DNA of 64,000 nucleotides. Source: Alteribacter lacisalsi (lineage in GTDB: Bacteria > Bacillota > Bacilli > Bacillales > Salisediminibacteriaceae). Position 1 is the stretch's first letter. Every line of letters begins with the position of its first letter. Under the pieces are notes generated by a model. The model was not told the origin of the DNA and made no database searches. It worked only from the letters and a program-made list of their open reading frames with translations. The translations under genes were made by a program, and so were the position numbers. Shown piece by piece: positions 54,010 to 62,868 of this stretch. The stretch lies in the NCBI RefSeq assembly GCF_003226345.1, contig NZ_PDOF01000001.1, forward strand, positions 1,550,001 through 1,614,000, written 5' to 3'.

Positions 54010-54822
54010 TTAAAGGCGTGCTACAATTTTTTTCACAAGTGAAAGAAAATCTGCTTTAACTTTTTCTGTTGTTTCAATGACTTCCTCATGATGAAGAGGC
54101 TGGTCAAGAATCCCGGCTGCCATATTTGAAATACAGGAAATTCCAAGAACCTTCAGTCCGCAGTGTCTGGCAACAATAACTTCAGGAACCGTACTCATGC
54201 CCACAGCGTCTCCCCCAAGTGTTCTCAGCATCTTCACCTCTGCCGGTGTTTCATAGGCAGGACCTGTGTTTCCGACATAGACGCCTTTGCGCACGCTGAT
54301 GCCAGCTTCTTTTGCTGTTTCTTCTGCCAGCGCGATGCGCTCACGACAGTAAGCTTCGCTCATATCAGGAAAACGGGGACCGTCTTCTTCACTGTTAGGT
54401 CCAATCAGCGGGCTTGTCCCGAAATTGTTGATATGATCTTCAATCAGCATCAGATTACCGGGTTCAAAAGATTCGTTGATTCCGCCAGCCGCATTTGTGA
54501 CAATCAGGTCTTCGACACCAAGAGCTTTCATAACCCGCACTGGGAGTGTAACCAGTTTCAGATCATACCCTTCATAAAAGTGGAAGCGGCCCTGCATGGC
54601 GATCACAGCCCGTCCTTCCAGGGTGCCCGCAACAAGCTGCCCTTTATGACCGGCAACAGTTGAAGAAGGGAAGCCGGGAATCTCTGTATAAGGTATGATG
54701 ACAGCGTCTTCAATTTCCTCTGCCAGTACACCGAGCCCGGAGCCCAGAATCAGCCCGGTCTGCGGATTGCTGTTCAGTTTTCCTTCGATAAACTTAACTG
54801 CCTCGTTCATTTCCGTTTTCAT
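54010..54822 (-). CDS. punA: Purine-nucleoside phosphorylase (PNP type I)
   Basis: The start at 54822 (MKTEMNEAVKFIEGKL) follows GAAAGGGACG. The 270-residue trimeric-type PNP shows GLILGSGLGVLAEEIE, GRFHFYEGY, TNAAGGINE and AVGMSTVPEVIVARH. It cleaves inosine and guanosine with phosphate. A longer frame runs into the dispersed repeat and is not used. Confidence 0.95.
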   Translation of the reverse strand: MKTEMNEAVKFIEGKLNSNPQTGLILGSGLGVLAEEIEDAVIIPYTEIPGFPSSTVAGHKGQLVAGTLEGRAVIAMQGRFHFYEGYDLKLVTLPVRVMKALGVEDLIVTNAAGGINESFEPGNLMLIEDHINNFGTSPLIGPNSEEDGPRFPDMSEAYCRERIALAEETAKEAGISVRKGVYVGNTGPAYETPAEVKMLRTLGGDAVGMSTVPEVIVARHCGLKVLGISCISNMAAGILDQPLHHEEVIETTEKVKADFLSLVKKIVARL

Positions 54823-54868
54823 AAGATCGTCCCTTTCGTTGTTTATCATTTTTATCTGTGTTCGAGTA

Positions 54869-54975
54869 GCTGTTTTCGGAAAGAGTGTTGTTTTTTCGCT
54901 GCAGACGGACGCTTTCCACAGGTCTACCCTCAGCCTCGTTGGGATTATCACCCTCCAGGGTCTTCATGACTGCAG
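54869..54975. repeat. Dispersed intergenic repeat, copy in the punA-deoB gap (family B)
   Basis: GGAAAGAGTGTTGTTTTTTC, GCTGCAGACGGACGCTTTCC, CAGCCTCGTTGGGATTATCA and CCCTCCAGGGTCTTCA match the 41515 copy block by block. Confidence 0.72.
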
Positions 54976-55027
54976 AACAATGTCAGGCGCGGAAGTTAAC
55001 CCGCACCTGCAAAGGGTAATGTTCCGA

Positions 55028-56212
55028 TTACTTCAGATCTTCAAGAAAGCTTTTGCCGAATTGAGGCATGTTGATACCGAAATTATCTGCAATTGTCGCA
55101 CCTATATCAGCAAAAGTCGCCCGGTCAGCAATCCTGTTCCCGCCAGTAAACGAAGGACTGTACGCTAAAAGAGGGACGTATTCCCGCGTATGATCGGTCC
55201 CGTGATGAACAGGGTCATTTCCGTGATCCGCTGTTACGATCAGAAGGTCATCATCCTTCAGAGCCTCCAGTACTTCCGGCAGCCTTGCATCATATTCTTC
55301 AAGTGCCTCACCATATCCAATTGGATCCCTGCGGTGACCAAATTTCGCATCAAAATCAACGAGGTTCAGGAAACTCAGTCCGTTAAAGTCCATCCCGATT
55401 GTCTGTACAAGCTTATCCATTCCATCCATATTTGAGGTTGTACGCAGAGATTGCGTTATTCCCTCCCCGTCATAAATATCGGAAATTTTTCCGATGGCAA
55501 TGGAATCAAATCCGCCGTCCTTTAAGTCATTCATCACCGTGCGTCCGAATGGTTTGAGTGCATAGTCATGACGGTTGGCTGTCCGTTCCCACTGACCAGG
55601 CTTTCCAAGAAACGGCCGGGCAATAATTCTGCCAACCATGTATTTATCGTCAAGGGTAAGTTGTCTGGCCAGTTCACAAATTTCATATAGTTCCTTTAAA
55701 GGTACAACCTCTTCATGCGCTGCAATCTGGAGTACGGAATCTGCTGAAGTATACACAATCAGATCTCCGGTATTGAGATGATGCTCGCCAAGTTCATCCA
55801 GAATCTCCGTTCCGGAAGCAGGTTTATTTCCTGCAATCTTTCTTCCGGTACGCTCCTCCAGTTCTCTGATCAATTCATCCGGAAAGCCTTCCGGAAATGT
55901 GCGGAAGGGCTGCTCTATGTATAAACCCATGATTTCCCAGTGGCCTGTCATCGTGTCTTTGCCGTTAGACGCTTCCGCCATCCTGCCGTAATGAGCCATC
56001 GGGGTGTCTGCTTTCTCAATTCCTTTTACATCCCGAATATTCGCCAGTCCGAGTCTTCCCATGTTGGGCATCTCTAGACCGTTCATCTTTTCAGCAATAT
56101 GACCCAGGGTGTCAGACCCTTTGTCGTTAAATCTATCTGCATCCGGGGCCTCTCCGATCCCGACCGAATCCATTACGATTAGAAAAACTCTGTTAAACCG
56201 CTTTCCATCCAT
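55028..56212 (-). CDS. deoB: Phosphopentomutase
   Basis: The 394-residue alkaline phosphatase-superfamily enzyme has [12 protein letters not shown] (first metal site), [10 protein letters not shown] (catalytic Thr) and VTADHGNDP (metal site). It converts (deoxy)ribose 1-phosphate to the 5-phosphate. Start follows TTGGAGGTA. With pdp and punA it forms a nucleoside salvage block. Confidence 0.96.
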   Translation of the reverse strand: MDGKRFNRVFLIVMDSVGIGEAPDADRFNDKGSDTLGHIAEKMNGLEMPNMGRLGLANIRDVKGIEKADTPMAHYGRMAEASNGKDTMTGHWEIMGLYIEQPFRTFPEGFPDELIRELEERTGRKIAGNKPASGTEILDELGEHHLNTGDLIVYTSADSVLQIAAHEEVVPLKELYEICELARQLTLDDKYMVGRIIARPFLGKPGQWERTANRHDYALKPFGRTVMNDLKDGGFDSIAIGKISDIYDGEGITQSLRTTSNMDGMDKLVQTIGMDFNGLSFLNLVDFDAKFGHRRDPIGYGEALEEYDARLPEVLEALKDDDLLIVTADHGNDPVHHGTDHTREYVPLLAYSPSFTGGNRIADRATFADIGATIADNFGINMPQFGKSFLEDLK

Positions 56213-56370
56213 TTTTTTACCTCCAATTTTATGAACGTGTAAACAAGATGCGCCATTTTTTCTCTCCTGCTTTACTATACCCTCACGAGGTGGATCTATA
56301 GTCCGGTAATTAGTTGTCAGAAGTCAGACCTCTTTACTGGCCAATCACCCGCTGCCGGAAGAAAAAGCTT

Positions 56371-57258
56371 TCAGGCCCGGGGATGATAGCTGGCATAGAC
56401 ATCTTTTAACCGTGTCTTTGATACATGAGTGTAGATCTGTGTAGTGGAAATATCCGCATGTCCGAGCATTTCCTGAACGGCACGCAAATCCGCACCGTTT
56501 TCAAGAAGGTGTGTGGCAAAGGAATGTCTGAGTGTATGCGGGGTCAGCTCTTTTTCAATCCTTGCATCCATTGCAAGCTGCTTTAGTATTTTCCAAAAGC
56601 CCTGCCGCGTCATCTGCCTTCCGTGATGATTAACAAAAACAACATTGTGATTGTTTTTCTTCATAAGATCTTCTCTGCTGGAACGCAAATAGGTTCGAAG
56701 CGCCTTCACTGCAGCTCCGCCGAGAGGGATAATCCGTTCCTTATTCCCTTTTCCCACACACCGGATAAAACCCATATCCAGATGCAGATCTGACAGTGTC
56801 ATTGAGCATAGCTCTGTTACTCGGAGACCTGTTGCATAGAGAACCTCGAGCATCGCCTTGTTCCGAATCCCAAGCGATGAGTTTCCCGGCGATTCCAGAA
56901 GTCCTTCAACTTCCTGTGCAGAAAGAACTTTTGGAAGACGTTTTTCCGCTTTCGGAATATCAATCAGATCACTGGGATCATTATCAGAGAGTCCTTCCCG
57001 CAGGAGAAACTGGTGAAATGAACGAACAGATGACAGTTGTCTTGAAATAGTGGTGGACGCTTTTCCAAGCTCTTTCAGATTCAGCAGATAGGATACGATA
57101 TTAGTTCTGTGAACATGTCTGATATCTTTAACCTGCTCCACGTTTTCCACATAATTAAGGTAAGCGGTCAGATCCCGCTCATAAGCCTGTACAGTATTAG
57201 CCGAAAGTCCTTTTTCTATTACCAGATAACGGAGGTACCTGCTCAGTTCCATCCTCAT
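56371..57258 (-). CDS. xerD: Site-specific tyrosine recombinase XerD
   Basis: The 295-residue recombinase has a SAM-like core-binding domain (1-90) and a catalytic domain with R146, K170, H241, R244, H267 and the nucleophile Y276 (TQIYTHVS). It resolves chromosome dimers at dif with its partner CodV/XerC. The position between deoB and yqzK is that of B. subtilis xerD, so it is housekeeping, not phage. Confidence 0.95.
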   Translation of the reverse strand: MRMELSRYLRYLVIEKGLSANTVQAYERDLTAYLNYVENVEQVKDIRHVHRTNIVSYLLNLKELGKASTTISRQLSSVRSFHQFLLREGLSDNDPSDLIDIPKAEKRLPKVLSAQEVEGLLESPGNSSLGIRNKAMLEVLYATGLRVTELCSMTLSDLHLDMGFIRCVGKGNKERIIPLGGAAVKALRTYLRSSREDLMKKNNHNVVFVNHHGRQMTRQGFWKILKQLAMDARIEKELTPHTLRHSFATHLLENGADLRAVQEMLGHADISTTQIYTHVSKTRLKDVYASYHPRA

Positions 57259-57280
57259 CTTCCTGTGAACGCCTCCATTT

Positions 57281-57514
57281 CTACTCGCCGTTCAAATAGA
57301 AAAGCCTCAGTCTTTCTGTCATTGTGCTGAGGACTGTTTCCCCCTGAACCGGCTGGATTACCCTTACAGCCTGTCCTTCCGGTTCATCATAGCGGTGGTA
57401 GTCGCTGTATGCATCGCTTACCCATAGAATACCATAATAGAAAAACAGCGTGCACCCCATAAATAAAACGAAAACAAATAACGTATCAACCATTACTTTT
57501 GCAGTTTTCACCAT
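57281..57514 (-). CDS. yqzK: YqzK-like DUF4227 membrane protein
   Basis: The 77-residue protein has one N-terminal membrane helix (about 10-33) and a short soluble tail ending RLRLFYLNGE. Its size, topology and place between fur and xerD match B. subtilis YqzK. Function is unknown. Confidence 0.82.
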   Translation of the reverse strand: MVKTAKVMVDTLFVFVLFMGCTLFFYYGILWVSDAYSDYHRYDEPEGQAVRVIQPVQGETVLSTMTERLRLFYLNGE

Positions 57515-57667
57515 TTCACCCCGATTCCCCAGGCATCTTCACCTGCCTTTTTGACAGTCTAGTAAAGAATATGCCGGGGGAACTGAAGATTATACGCTTG
57601 AATTTAAAATACCGTACCAGCCGAGCCTTCAAACGGATCTCGCTGCCCTAATTGATTAAAACAGAAA

Positions 57668-57694
57668 AACCTTACTTTCCTTAAAAGTAAGGCT
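57668..57694 (-). terminator. Terminator of fur
   Basis: CCTTACTTT and AAAGTAAGG pair around TAAGG on the minus strand and are followed by TTTTTCTG. Confidence 0.9.
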
Positions 57695-58162
57695 TCAGGC
57701 TCTGTCTTCCTTTTCCGGTTCCTTTTTCCCGCTGCAGCGGTGGCAGATGCCGTGAAACGTCAGGCGGTGGTCCTTTACGAGGAAGTTCCAGCGCCGTTCG
57801 ACTACCTTTTCCACTTCACCCAGCAGATCCTCCTGAATTTCATCAACAGAACCGCATTCAATGCAGACGAGATGATGATGAAAATGAGTAGCTCCTTCTT
57901 TCCTCAAATCGTACCTGGAAACGCCGTCTCCAAAGTTTATTTTATCAACCACTTTAAGCTCCGTGAGCAATTCAAGCGTACGGTAGACAGTGGCCAGACC
58001 GATTTCCGGTGATTTTTCCTTTACGAGCATATACACATCCTCGGCACTGAGATGATCTTCTTCATGTTCAAGAAGAACCCGGACAGTCGCTTCCCTCTGT
58101 GGAGTCAGTTTATAACTTTGTGAATGCAGTTGTTTTTTTATCCGTTCAATCCGCTGCTCCAT
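57695..58162 (-). CDS. fur: Ferric uptake regulator Fur
   Basis: The start at 58162 (MEQRIERIKKQLHSQSYKLT) follows GAAGGGGAG. The 155-residue repressor has a winged helix (LTPQREATVRVLLE, GLATVYRTLELL), the metal-site histidines in HFHHH (93-97) and structural zinc cysteines C100, C103, C140 and C143. It represses iron uptake genes with Fe(II). Confidence 0.95.
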   Translation of the reverse strand: MEQRIERIKKQLHSQSYKLTPQREATVRVLLEHEEDHLSAEDVYMLVKEKSPEIGLATVYRTLELLTELKVVDKINFGDGVSRYDLRKEGATHFHHHLVCIECGSVDEIQEDLLGEVEKVVERRWNFLVKDHRLTFHGICHRCSGKKEPEKEDRA

Positions 58163-58197
58163 AATGAACTCCCCTTCACAATGCCTATTCAAACTCT

Positions 58198-58227
58198 ATT
58201 ATACTCCCGGCAAAAAAAGGGTGTCAA
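58198..58227 (-). promoter_or_regulatory. Sigma-A promoter of fur
   Basis: Perfect TTGACA (58222-58227) and TATAAT (58198-58203) with an 18-bp spacer on the minus strand, 35 bp before the fur start. Confidence 0.85.
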
Positions 58228-58251
58228 ATAAGAATCGTTTTAATATAGTGT

Positions 58252-58266
58252 CTGTAATTATTATCA
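58252..58266 (-). promoter_or_regulatory. Fur/PerR-type operator upstream of fur
   Basis: On the minus strand TGATAATAATTACAG matches 12 of 15 positions of both the Fur 7-1-7 box and the PerR box. It lies about 25 bp upstream of the fur -35. fur is a PerR target in B. subtilis, so either regulator is possible. Confidence 0.5.
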
Positions 58267-58282
58267 TATAGAAAAACTTACA

Positions 58283-58927
58283 TTATGCGAGCCATTGGAC
58301 AACCGAACGAAGCAGCACAGGAGATACATAAGCTTCATAAACCGCGATGAGCGTAATAAATGCTCCTGTGAACAAAAGAAACAATGAATAGGCTGTAAAG
58401 TGCTTAAAGATCGGTTCATACCCCTTCCGGATAATCTGCCGGCATATTTTCAGCGAAAAAGAAATAGAAACAGCCGCTGTTATGATAAACACTGGAACAA
58501 GAAAGACATTCTGTGGAAAAACTGTTACAAAAGCCAGAAAGAATCCGTCTGCTCCCATCTGGCTTACGAGAAACCCAACAGTAAAACCGACAACAAGTCC
58601 TTTAAGGAACAGCATAACAAGAATTACCGGCAGTCCGATTACCGAAAGGCCTAAAAACCACATCAGTCCCAGATACTTGGCATAATACGAAAAACTCTGG
58701 CTGAAAACCGTCTGCGGTGCGGCAAGCTCTCCCTGTTCAACTTGTCCAAAAAACTGGGTCAGGTATGTGAAAAGATCATTCTTCTGGTTCACATTAAGAC
58801 TGTTAACAATCACAGCGCCGAAAATGACGCCCATCATCAGTAAAACGATTGAAAACACGTAGATCGAACGGTTCTCTTCTAAATGCATGGCTATAGCCCT
58901 TCCCGGGCCGCTTTTCATCCTCCTCAT
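58283..58927 (-). CDS. spoIIM: Stage II sporulation protein M
   Basis: The 214-residue protein has five or so membrane helices, with SIYVFSIVLLMMGVIFGAVI and GLMWFLGLSVIGLPVILVML. With SpoIID and SpoIIP it forms the engulfment machine that thins septal peptidoglycan. Position next to fur is as in B. subtilis. Confidence 0.94.
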   Translation of the reverse strand: MRRMKSGPGRAIAMHLEENRSIYVFSIVLLMMGVIFGAVIVNSLNVNQKNDLFTYLTQFFGQVEQGELAAPQTVFSQSFSYYAKYLGLMWFLGLSVIGLPVILVMLFLKGLVVGFTVGFLVSQMGADGFFLAFVTVFPQNVFLVPVFIITAAVSISFSLKICRQIIRKGYEPIFKHFTAYSLFLLFTGAFITLIAVYEAYVSPVLLRSVVQWLA

Positions 58928-59048
58928 CCCGTCCGCCCCTTTAGCAAAGTGTCATTTTCTTCAACCGGTACAGTGTTACTCTATGAACCGGAAGATGGTT
59001 CTATGACAAAAAGGAAGGATGGGAGAGACGGAGCATTATCCGAATCTA

Positions 59049-59585
59049 TCACTTTTCAGTAAGACGGTAATGCTGAATCGCACAGATTGTTTTCGCATCA
59101 TGAATAGTTTCGTCCCTGATCATGGAAACAGCTTCATCCAATGTTGCTTCCAGAAGTTCCACAAATTCATCTTCATCTGTTCCTGCTTTTCCCTGTGACA
59201 GGTCTTTTGCTTCATATAAATGGACGATTTCATCTGCAAATCCAGGGGAAGTGTAAAAGGACATAACTTTTTCAAGCGAGCCAGCCCTGTAACCAGTCTC
59301 TTCCTCAAGTTCCCTTGCAGCACAGGCTTTTGGATCTTCACCTTTTTCCAGTTTCCCGGCGGGGATTTCCGCAATCGACTTTTCCAGCGCTTTTCTGTAC
59401 TGCTTAACAAGAATCAGTTTCCCTTCCTTGTTCACAGCAAGCACCGCCACTGCGCCGGGGTGATTGATAATTTCCCGTTTACTTTCTTTTCCATTAGGCA
59501 AAGCTACCTGATGAATACTTAAATCAATGATTCTGCCTTCATAAATAATTTCTTTTGAGGTTGTTTTTTCTTCAAGACGATCCAT
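59049..59585 (-). CDS. nudF: ADP-ribose pyrophosphatase (Nudix)
   Basis: The 178-residue protein has the Nudix box at 77-99 (G-x5-E ... RELEEETGY) with the metal-binding glutamates, and the downstream SFYTSPGFADE typical of ADP-ribose hydrolases. It converts ADP-ribose to AMP and ribose 5-phosphate. It lies beside spoIIM and mciZ as in B. subtilis (yqkG). Confidence 0.94.
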   Translation of the reverse strand: MDRLEEKTTSKEIIYEGRIIDLSIHQVALPNGKESKREIINHPGAVAVLAVNKEGKLILVKQYRKALEKSIAEIPAGKLEKGEDPKACAARELEEETGYRAGSLEKVMSFYTSPGFADEIVHLYEAKDLSQGKAGTDEDEFVELLEATLDEAVSMIRDETIHDAKTICAIQHYRLTEK

Positions 59586-59684
59586 GTGCTTTCCGCTCCT
59601 TTGTTTTTACGGTTCTGTTTTAATACAGGCTTACATACGCTTTAGCATAGCAAACTCTGTTCCCCATAAAAAGGAGTGTTAATC

Positions 59685-59867
59685 ATGCACGTTTATTTAA
59701 AGGAAAACGGATTTGTAATTGCAGGTAAAGTTTGGCAGGTAAAAGCCTACCTGAAACAGCTGTCAAAGGAGCATACGTCCGTCGAATCATGGATCAGTAA
59801 AGGACAGGCTCTCCCCGGAACCGGAGCTACGAAAACAGCCAATGTACTGCCGTTCCGACCCCGGTGA
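59685..59867 (+). CDS. mciZ: MciZ-like inhibitor of FtsZ assembly
   Basis: The ATG at 59685 follows AAAAAGGAGTG. The 60-residue product reads GFVIAGKVWQVKAYLKQL, then VESWISK, which parallels B. subtilis MciZ (VVLVGKAWEIRAKLKEY, VKDWISK). MciZ is made in the mother cell under sigma-E and blocks Z-ring formation by binding the FtsZ C-terminal face. Synteny between nudF and yqkF agrees. This copy has about 20 extra C-terminal residues (QALPGTGATKTANVLPFRPR). Its 3' end overlaps the convergent DUF3866 gene by 41 bp. Confidence 0.83.
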   Translation: MHVYLKENGFVIAGKVWQVKAYLKQLSKEHTSVESWISKGQALPGTGATKTANVLPFRPR

Positions 59868-60897
59868 AAAACAGCAGATCTTTTTTGATTCCACGCTTCA
59901 TTGTTGTAATATCCGATGAATGCCCTAAAACAGATTCCACCCATGGGATGATGGCTGTCTCTTCCACCTCAGGAACATGAATGCCGTCCCGGCTTCTAAG
60001 CATGGATACCGTGTGATCGGACAGATACCTGTCTGTAAGTTCTCCGGCAGGCAAAGGCAGCACACTATCCGCATAAGTGAGTTCAGTAAGGGCAGTAATC
60101 GTATGATGAGAAAGGCCGACGTGGCGCTTGCGTTTATCTGCCTGTGACAAACGCGGTGTCCAAACGGGGCATCCACCTTTTTTCCCTATCATATTGGCCC
60201 AGGAAGATTGTACAATTCCGCTGAACCCATACCTCGTACCTGTTCCCGTCACCCCCGGCCCCACTGTAATCACCAAAAGAGCCTCAGGATAATTTGTGCA
60301 GGCAAACTGCAGCGCAGTTAATAGATTGACAGCTTCAAATTTCCCTCCAAATGCCTGGCCGATTGACACGGATATAAAATCCTCCTCTTTGTGCAGACGG
60401 CTGAGGTGCCGGCTGAAAGGAAGACCCAATGATGCCTGGTCGTCGATCACTGCCAACAGTTTTCCTTCCGGTACGACATTTCTGTAAAGTTCCCATACGA
60501 CAGGAAGCATACTGTGCAGTTCACACAGAAGGATACGCTTCCCCCCAAGGTCCAGTTCCTTCTCATAAACAACGCAGCCGTCACGGTATTCCGGAGATTC
60601 CACTGTAAGCACACTGTGCTGCACCGGCAGATACCGGCATTTCATTATATGTCCCGAATCATCCCCTGCAGCTGTTTCCTCTGCATGTTCTATTCCAGTA
60701 ACAAAATCAGCTCCTCCGGTCCCAAGGCCAAGCAGCCCTGCCGTAATATTAACCCGCAGCCTATCGCCTGCCTTTGCTCCGGGGTACAGATCCCTGTAGA
60801 GAACAGCCGCACCGCTTCCACCGTCTGTGGCAAGCCACTGTACACGGCTGTCTTCACTGATAATTCCTATAACTGTTACTGTAATGATCCGCTGCAT
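59827..60897 (-). CDS. DUF3866 family protein
   Basis: The 356-residue protein has a beta-rich N-terminus (ITVTVIGIISEDSRVQWLA) and a larger domain with GPGVTGTGTRYGFSGI and LSHHTITALTEL, features I associate with the DUF3866 family of Firmicutes and Actinobacteria. No catalytic role is known. It has no signal peptide apart from a hydrophobic C-terminus (LLFFTGVGTAVHWLF). It stands alone between convergent mciZ and divergent yqkF. Confidence 0.78.
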   Translation of the reverse strand: MQRIITVTVIGIISEDSRVQWLATDGGSGAAVLYRDLYPGAKAGDRLRVNITAGLLGLGTGGADFVTGIEHAEETAAGDDSGHIMKCRYLPVQHSVLTVESPEYRDGCVVYEKELDLGGKRILLCELHSMLPVVWELYRNVVPEGKLLAVIDDQASLGLPFSRHLSRLHKEEDFISVSIGQAFGGKFEAVNLLTALQFACTNYPEALLVITVGPGVTGTGTRYGFSGIVQSSWANMIGKKGGCPVWTPRLSQADKRKRHVGLSHHTITALTELTYADSVLPLPAGELTDRYLSDHTVSMLRSRDGIHVPEVEETAIIPWVESVLGHSSDITTMKRGIKKDLLFFTGVGTAVHWLFS

Positions 60898-61018
60898 ACC
60901 GCACCACCTTTCCCCTAAAGCCTATTCATTTATTTCCAGCCTCATACCCTTCTCATTTGAATAACCTGCCTCCTTTGTGTACGATGGAAAAAATACGTAC
61001 CTAATGGAGGGAAGACTC

Positions 61019-61933
61019 TTGAAAAAACGGCAGATCGGTTCATCTGAACTTTATGTAAGTGAAATCGGGTTCGGCTGTATGTCCCTCTCGGACGACTACC
61101 GGGAAAATGAGCGGATTATTCATGAAGCGGTCGACATGGGAATTAATTACTTTGACACAGCCGATCTCTATGATTTCGGGTCCAATGAAGAATCAGTCGG
61201 CAGAGCCCTTAAAGGAAAACGCCAGGACGTGATTCTCGCTTCAAAGGGCGGTAATGAATGGGGCGAGGGAATTGACGGCTGGCGATGGAATCCATCAAAA
61301 AAACATCTTAAATCTGCTGTCAAAGCCAGCCTTTCCCGTCTCGGCACGGATTATCTGGATTTGTATCAGCTCCACGGCGGGACAATTGAAGACCCTATCG
61401 ACGAAACGATTGAAGCGTTTGAAGAACTCGTTGAGGAGGGGCTGATCCGTTATTATGGCATTTCATCCATAAGACCGAATGTCATTAAGGAATATGTCAG
61501 CCGGTCAAATATCGTTAGTGTGATGATGCAGTACAGTCTCCTTGACCGGCGTCCGGAAGAATGGCTGCCTCTTTTCAGAGAACATAATATTTCCGTTCTT
61601 CCAAGGGGTCCGGTGGCAAAAGGACTTCTGGCAGAAGGATGGAAAAGAAAGCTCGATGACGACGGTTATCTTCAGTACAGTCGGGAAGAACTTCAGGAAA
61701 TTGTACCTCAGCTGGAGAAAATTGCTGAAAGAGAAAGACTTACTCTTCACGAATTAGCGCTTCGCTATCCGCTCGCATCGAATGAAGTGGCTGCCACTGT
61801 CACCGGTGCCAGCCGTGTTTCACAAATCGAAGCAAATGCACAAGCCGGTGACATTGAACCGCTTTCTGAAACATTGATTGAAGAACTTAGGTCAGTAACA
61901 AGTGTCTCTCAATACGATAAACACAGAGATTAA
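61019..61933 (+). CDS. yqkF: Aldo/keto reductase (YqkF-like)
   Basis: The TTG at 61019 lies 7 nt after GGAGGG; longer frames start before the ribosome site. The 304-residue TIM-barrel enzyme shows the catalytic Asp/Tyr in DTADLYDFGSNEESVG, Lys in ILASKGG and His in LYQLHGG. It reduces carbonyls with NADPH; the substrate is not known. Position matches B. subtilis yqkF. Confidence 0.91.
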   Translation: MKKRQIGSSELYVSEIGFGCMSLSDDYRENERIIHEAVDMGINYFDTADLYDFGSNEESVGRALKGKRQDVILASKGGNEWGEGIDGWRWNPSKKHLKSAVKASLSRLGTDYLDLYQLHGGTIEDPIDETIEAFEELVEEGLIRYYGISSIRPNVIKEYVSRSNIVSVMMQYSLLDRRPEEWLPLFREHNISVLPRGPVAKGLLAEGWKRKLDDDGYLQYSREELQEIVPQLEKIAERERLTLHELALRYPLASNEVAATVTGASRVSQIEANAQAGDIEPLSETLIEELRSVTSVSQYDKHRD

Positions 61934-61976
61934 AAAACACTCCCGGAAAAGCATCCGCTTTTCCGGGAGTGTTTTA
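61934..61976. terminator. Bidirectional terminator between yqkF and the TlpA-type gene
   Basis: AACACTCCCGGAAAAGC and GCTTTTCCGGGAGTGTT form a perfect 17-bp stem around ATCC, with A and T runs outside. Confidence 0.93.
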
Positions 61977-62612
61977 CTGTTCATAAATTTCCCTGGCTGT
62001 ATCCAGATCTTCTGTTAGCATGTCATAATTCACCATGCCTTGCCTTCTCGTTATAATACGTCCATCCGGGTCCAGCACGTAGGTGAGCGGCATACCAATG
62101 ACCTGATAGGCTTTGGCAGCTTCGTCATTTTCATCCATGAGATTTGGATAGGTCACACCGAATTCGTCAAGGAATTTGTGAATATTATCATGATCCGACT
62201 CCTGGGAAGTACGATTAAGACCGACGACGCGGACACCTTCATCATAATACTCATCGTGGATACGTGTCAGGTCGGGTTTTTCCTCCCTGCAAGGGGCACA
62301 CCACGTCGCCCAGACATTCAAAATGACATAGTAACCCCTGAAGTCGGCAATCCCCATCTCCCCCTCTTCATCCACGAGCGGGAGCGGAATATCTTTTAAC
62401 AGCATCCCCGGCTGAATACCTTCCTCGTCTGTTTCAATATATTGATCTGTATCCTGGGCACCGTTATCGGCGTTTTCTATTCCATCGTTTTCGAGATAAA
62501 TGGCCAGTGGATCCTCAGCTGCACTGTCAGTCCGGTGATCATATATGACAAATACAGCAATCCCCAGAGCAGCGGTTAAGATAAGCAGGCTTGAAAGGTG
62601 TCTGCCTTTCAT
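61974..62612 (-). CDS. Membrane-anchored TlpA/ResA-type thiol-disulfide oxidoreductase
   Basis: The 212-residue protein has an N-terminal anchor (about 7-24), an acidic linker (30-70) and a thioredoxin fold with CAPC (Cys105, Cys108) and the cis-Pro region GMPLTYVLD. It acts outside the membrane on protein disulfides. Unlike the ResA at 25194 (CNYC) it has a standard CxPC site. It is monocistronic. Confidence 0.9.
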   Translation of the reverse strand: MKGRHLSSLLILTAALGIAVFVIYDHRTDSAAEDPLAIYLENDGIENADNGAQDTDQYIETDEEGIQPGMLLKDIPLPLVDEEGEMGIADFRGYYVILNVWATWCAPCREEKPDLTRIHDEYYDEGVRVVGLNRTSQESDHDNIHKFLDEFGVTYPNLMDENDEAAKAYQVIGMPLTYVLDPDGRIITRRQGMVNYDMLTEDLDTAREIYEQ

Positions 62613-62802
62613 CTTGACTCCCCCTTTAATTCTCTTTTTACAGTATATCTTCTGAGCTTGGAAAACGGAATCATCCTGCCCAATTTCACATAAAGTTCAA
62701 CGATTTATAATGTCCTTCTTCTGCATTCTATTTAATATGTCTTTTATATTACATTCTGCAGGCGGCGTTTACCTCCAAATATCCCTTTGATAGAATAATT
62801 TA

Positions 62803-62817
62803 ATGAAACTGTTTCAT
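62803..62817. promoter_or_regulatory. Perfect 7-1-7 palindrome upstream of the permease gene
   Basis: ATGAAAC-T-GTTTCAT is a perfect 15-bp palindrome about 52 bp before the permease ATG. The geometry is that of Fur-family operators, but the sequence does not match Fur, PerR or Zur consensus well. The regulator is unknown. Confidence 0.45.
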
Positions 62818-62868
62818 ATCTTGCATTAATAATCATAGAATATATCAAACGTTTTAGGAGACATTTTT

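Noticed and set aside
56371-57258. Tyrosine recombinase considered as a mark of a mobile element
   Set aside because: Sequence and synteny (deoB-xerD-yqzK-fur) identify the housekeeping XerD; no att sites or cargo genes adjoin.
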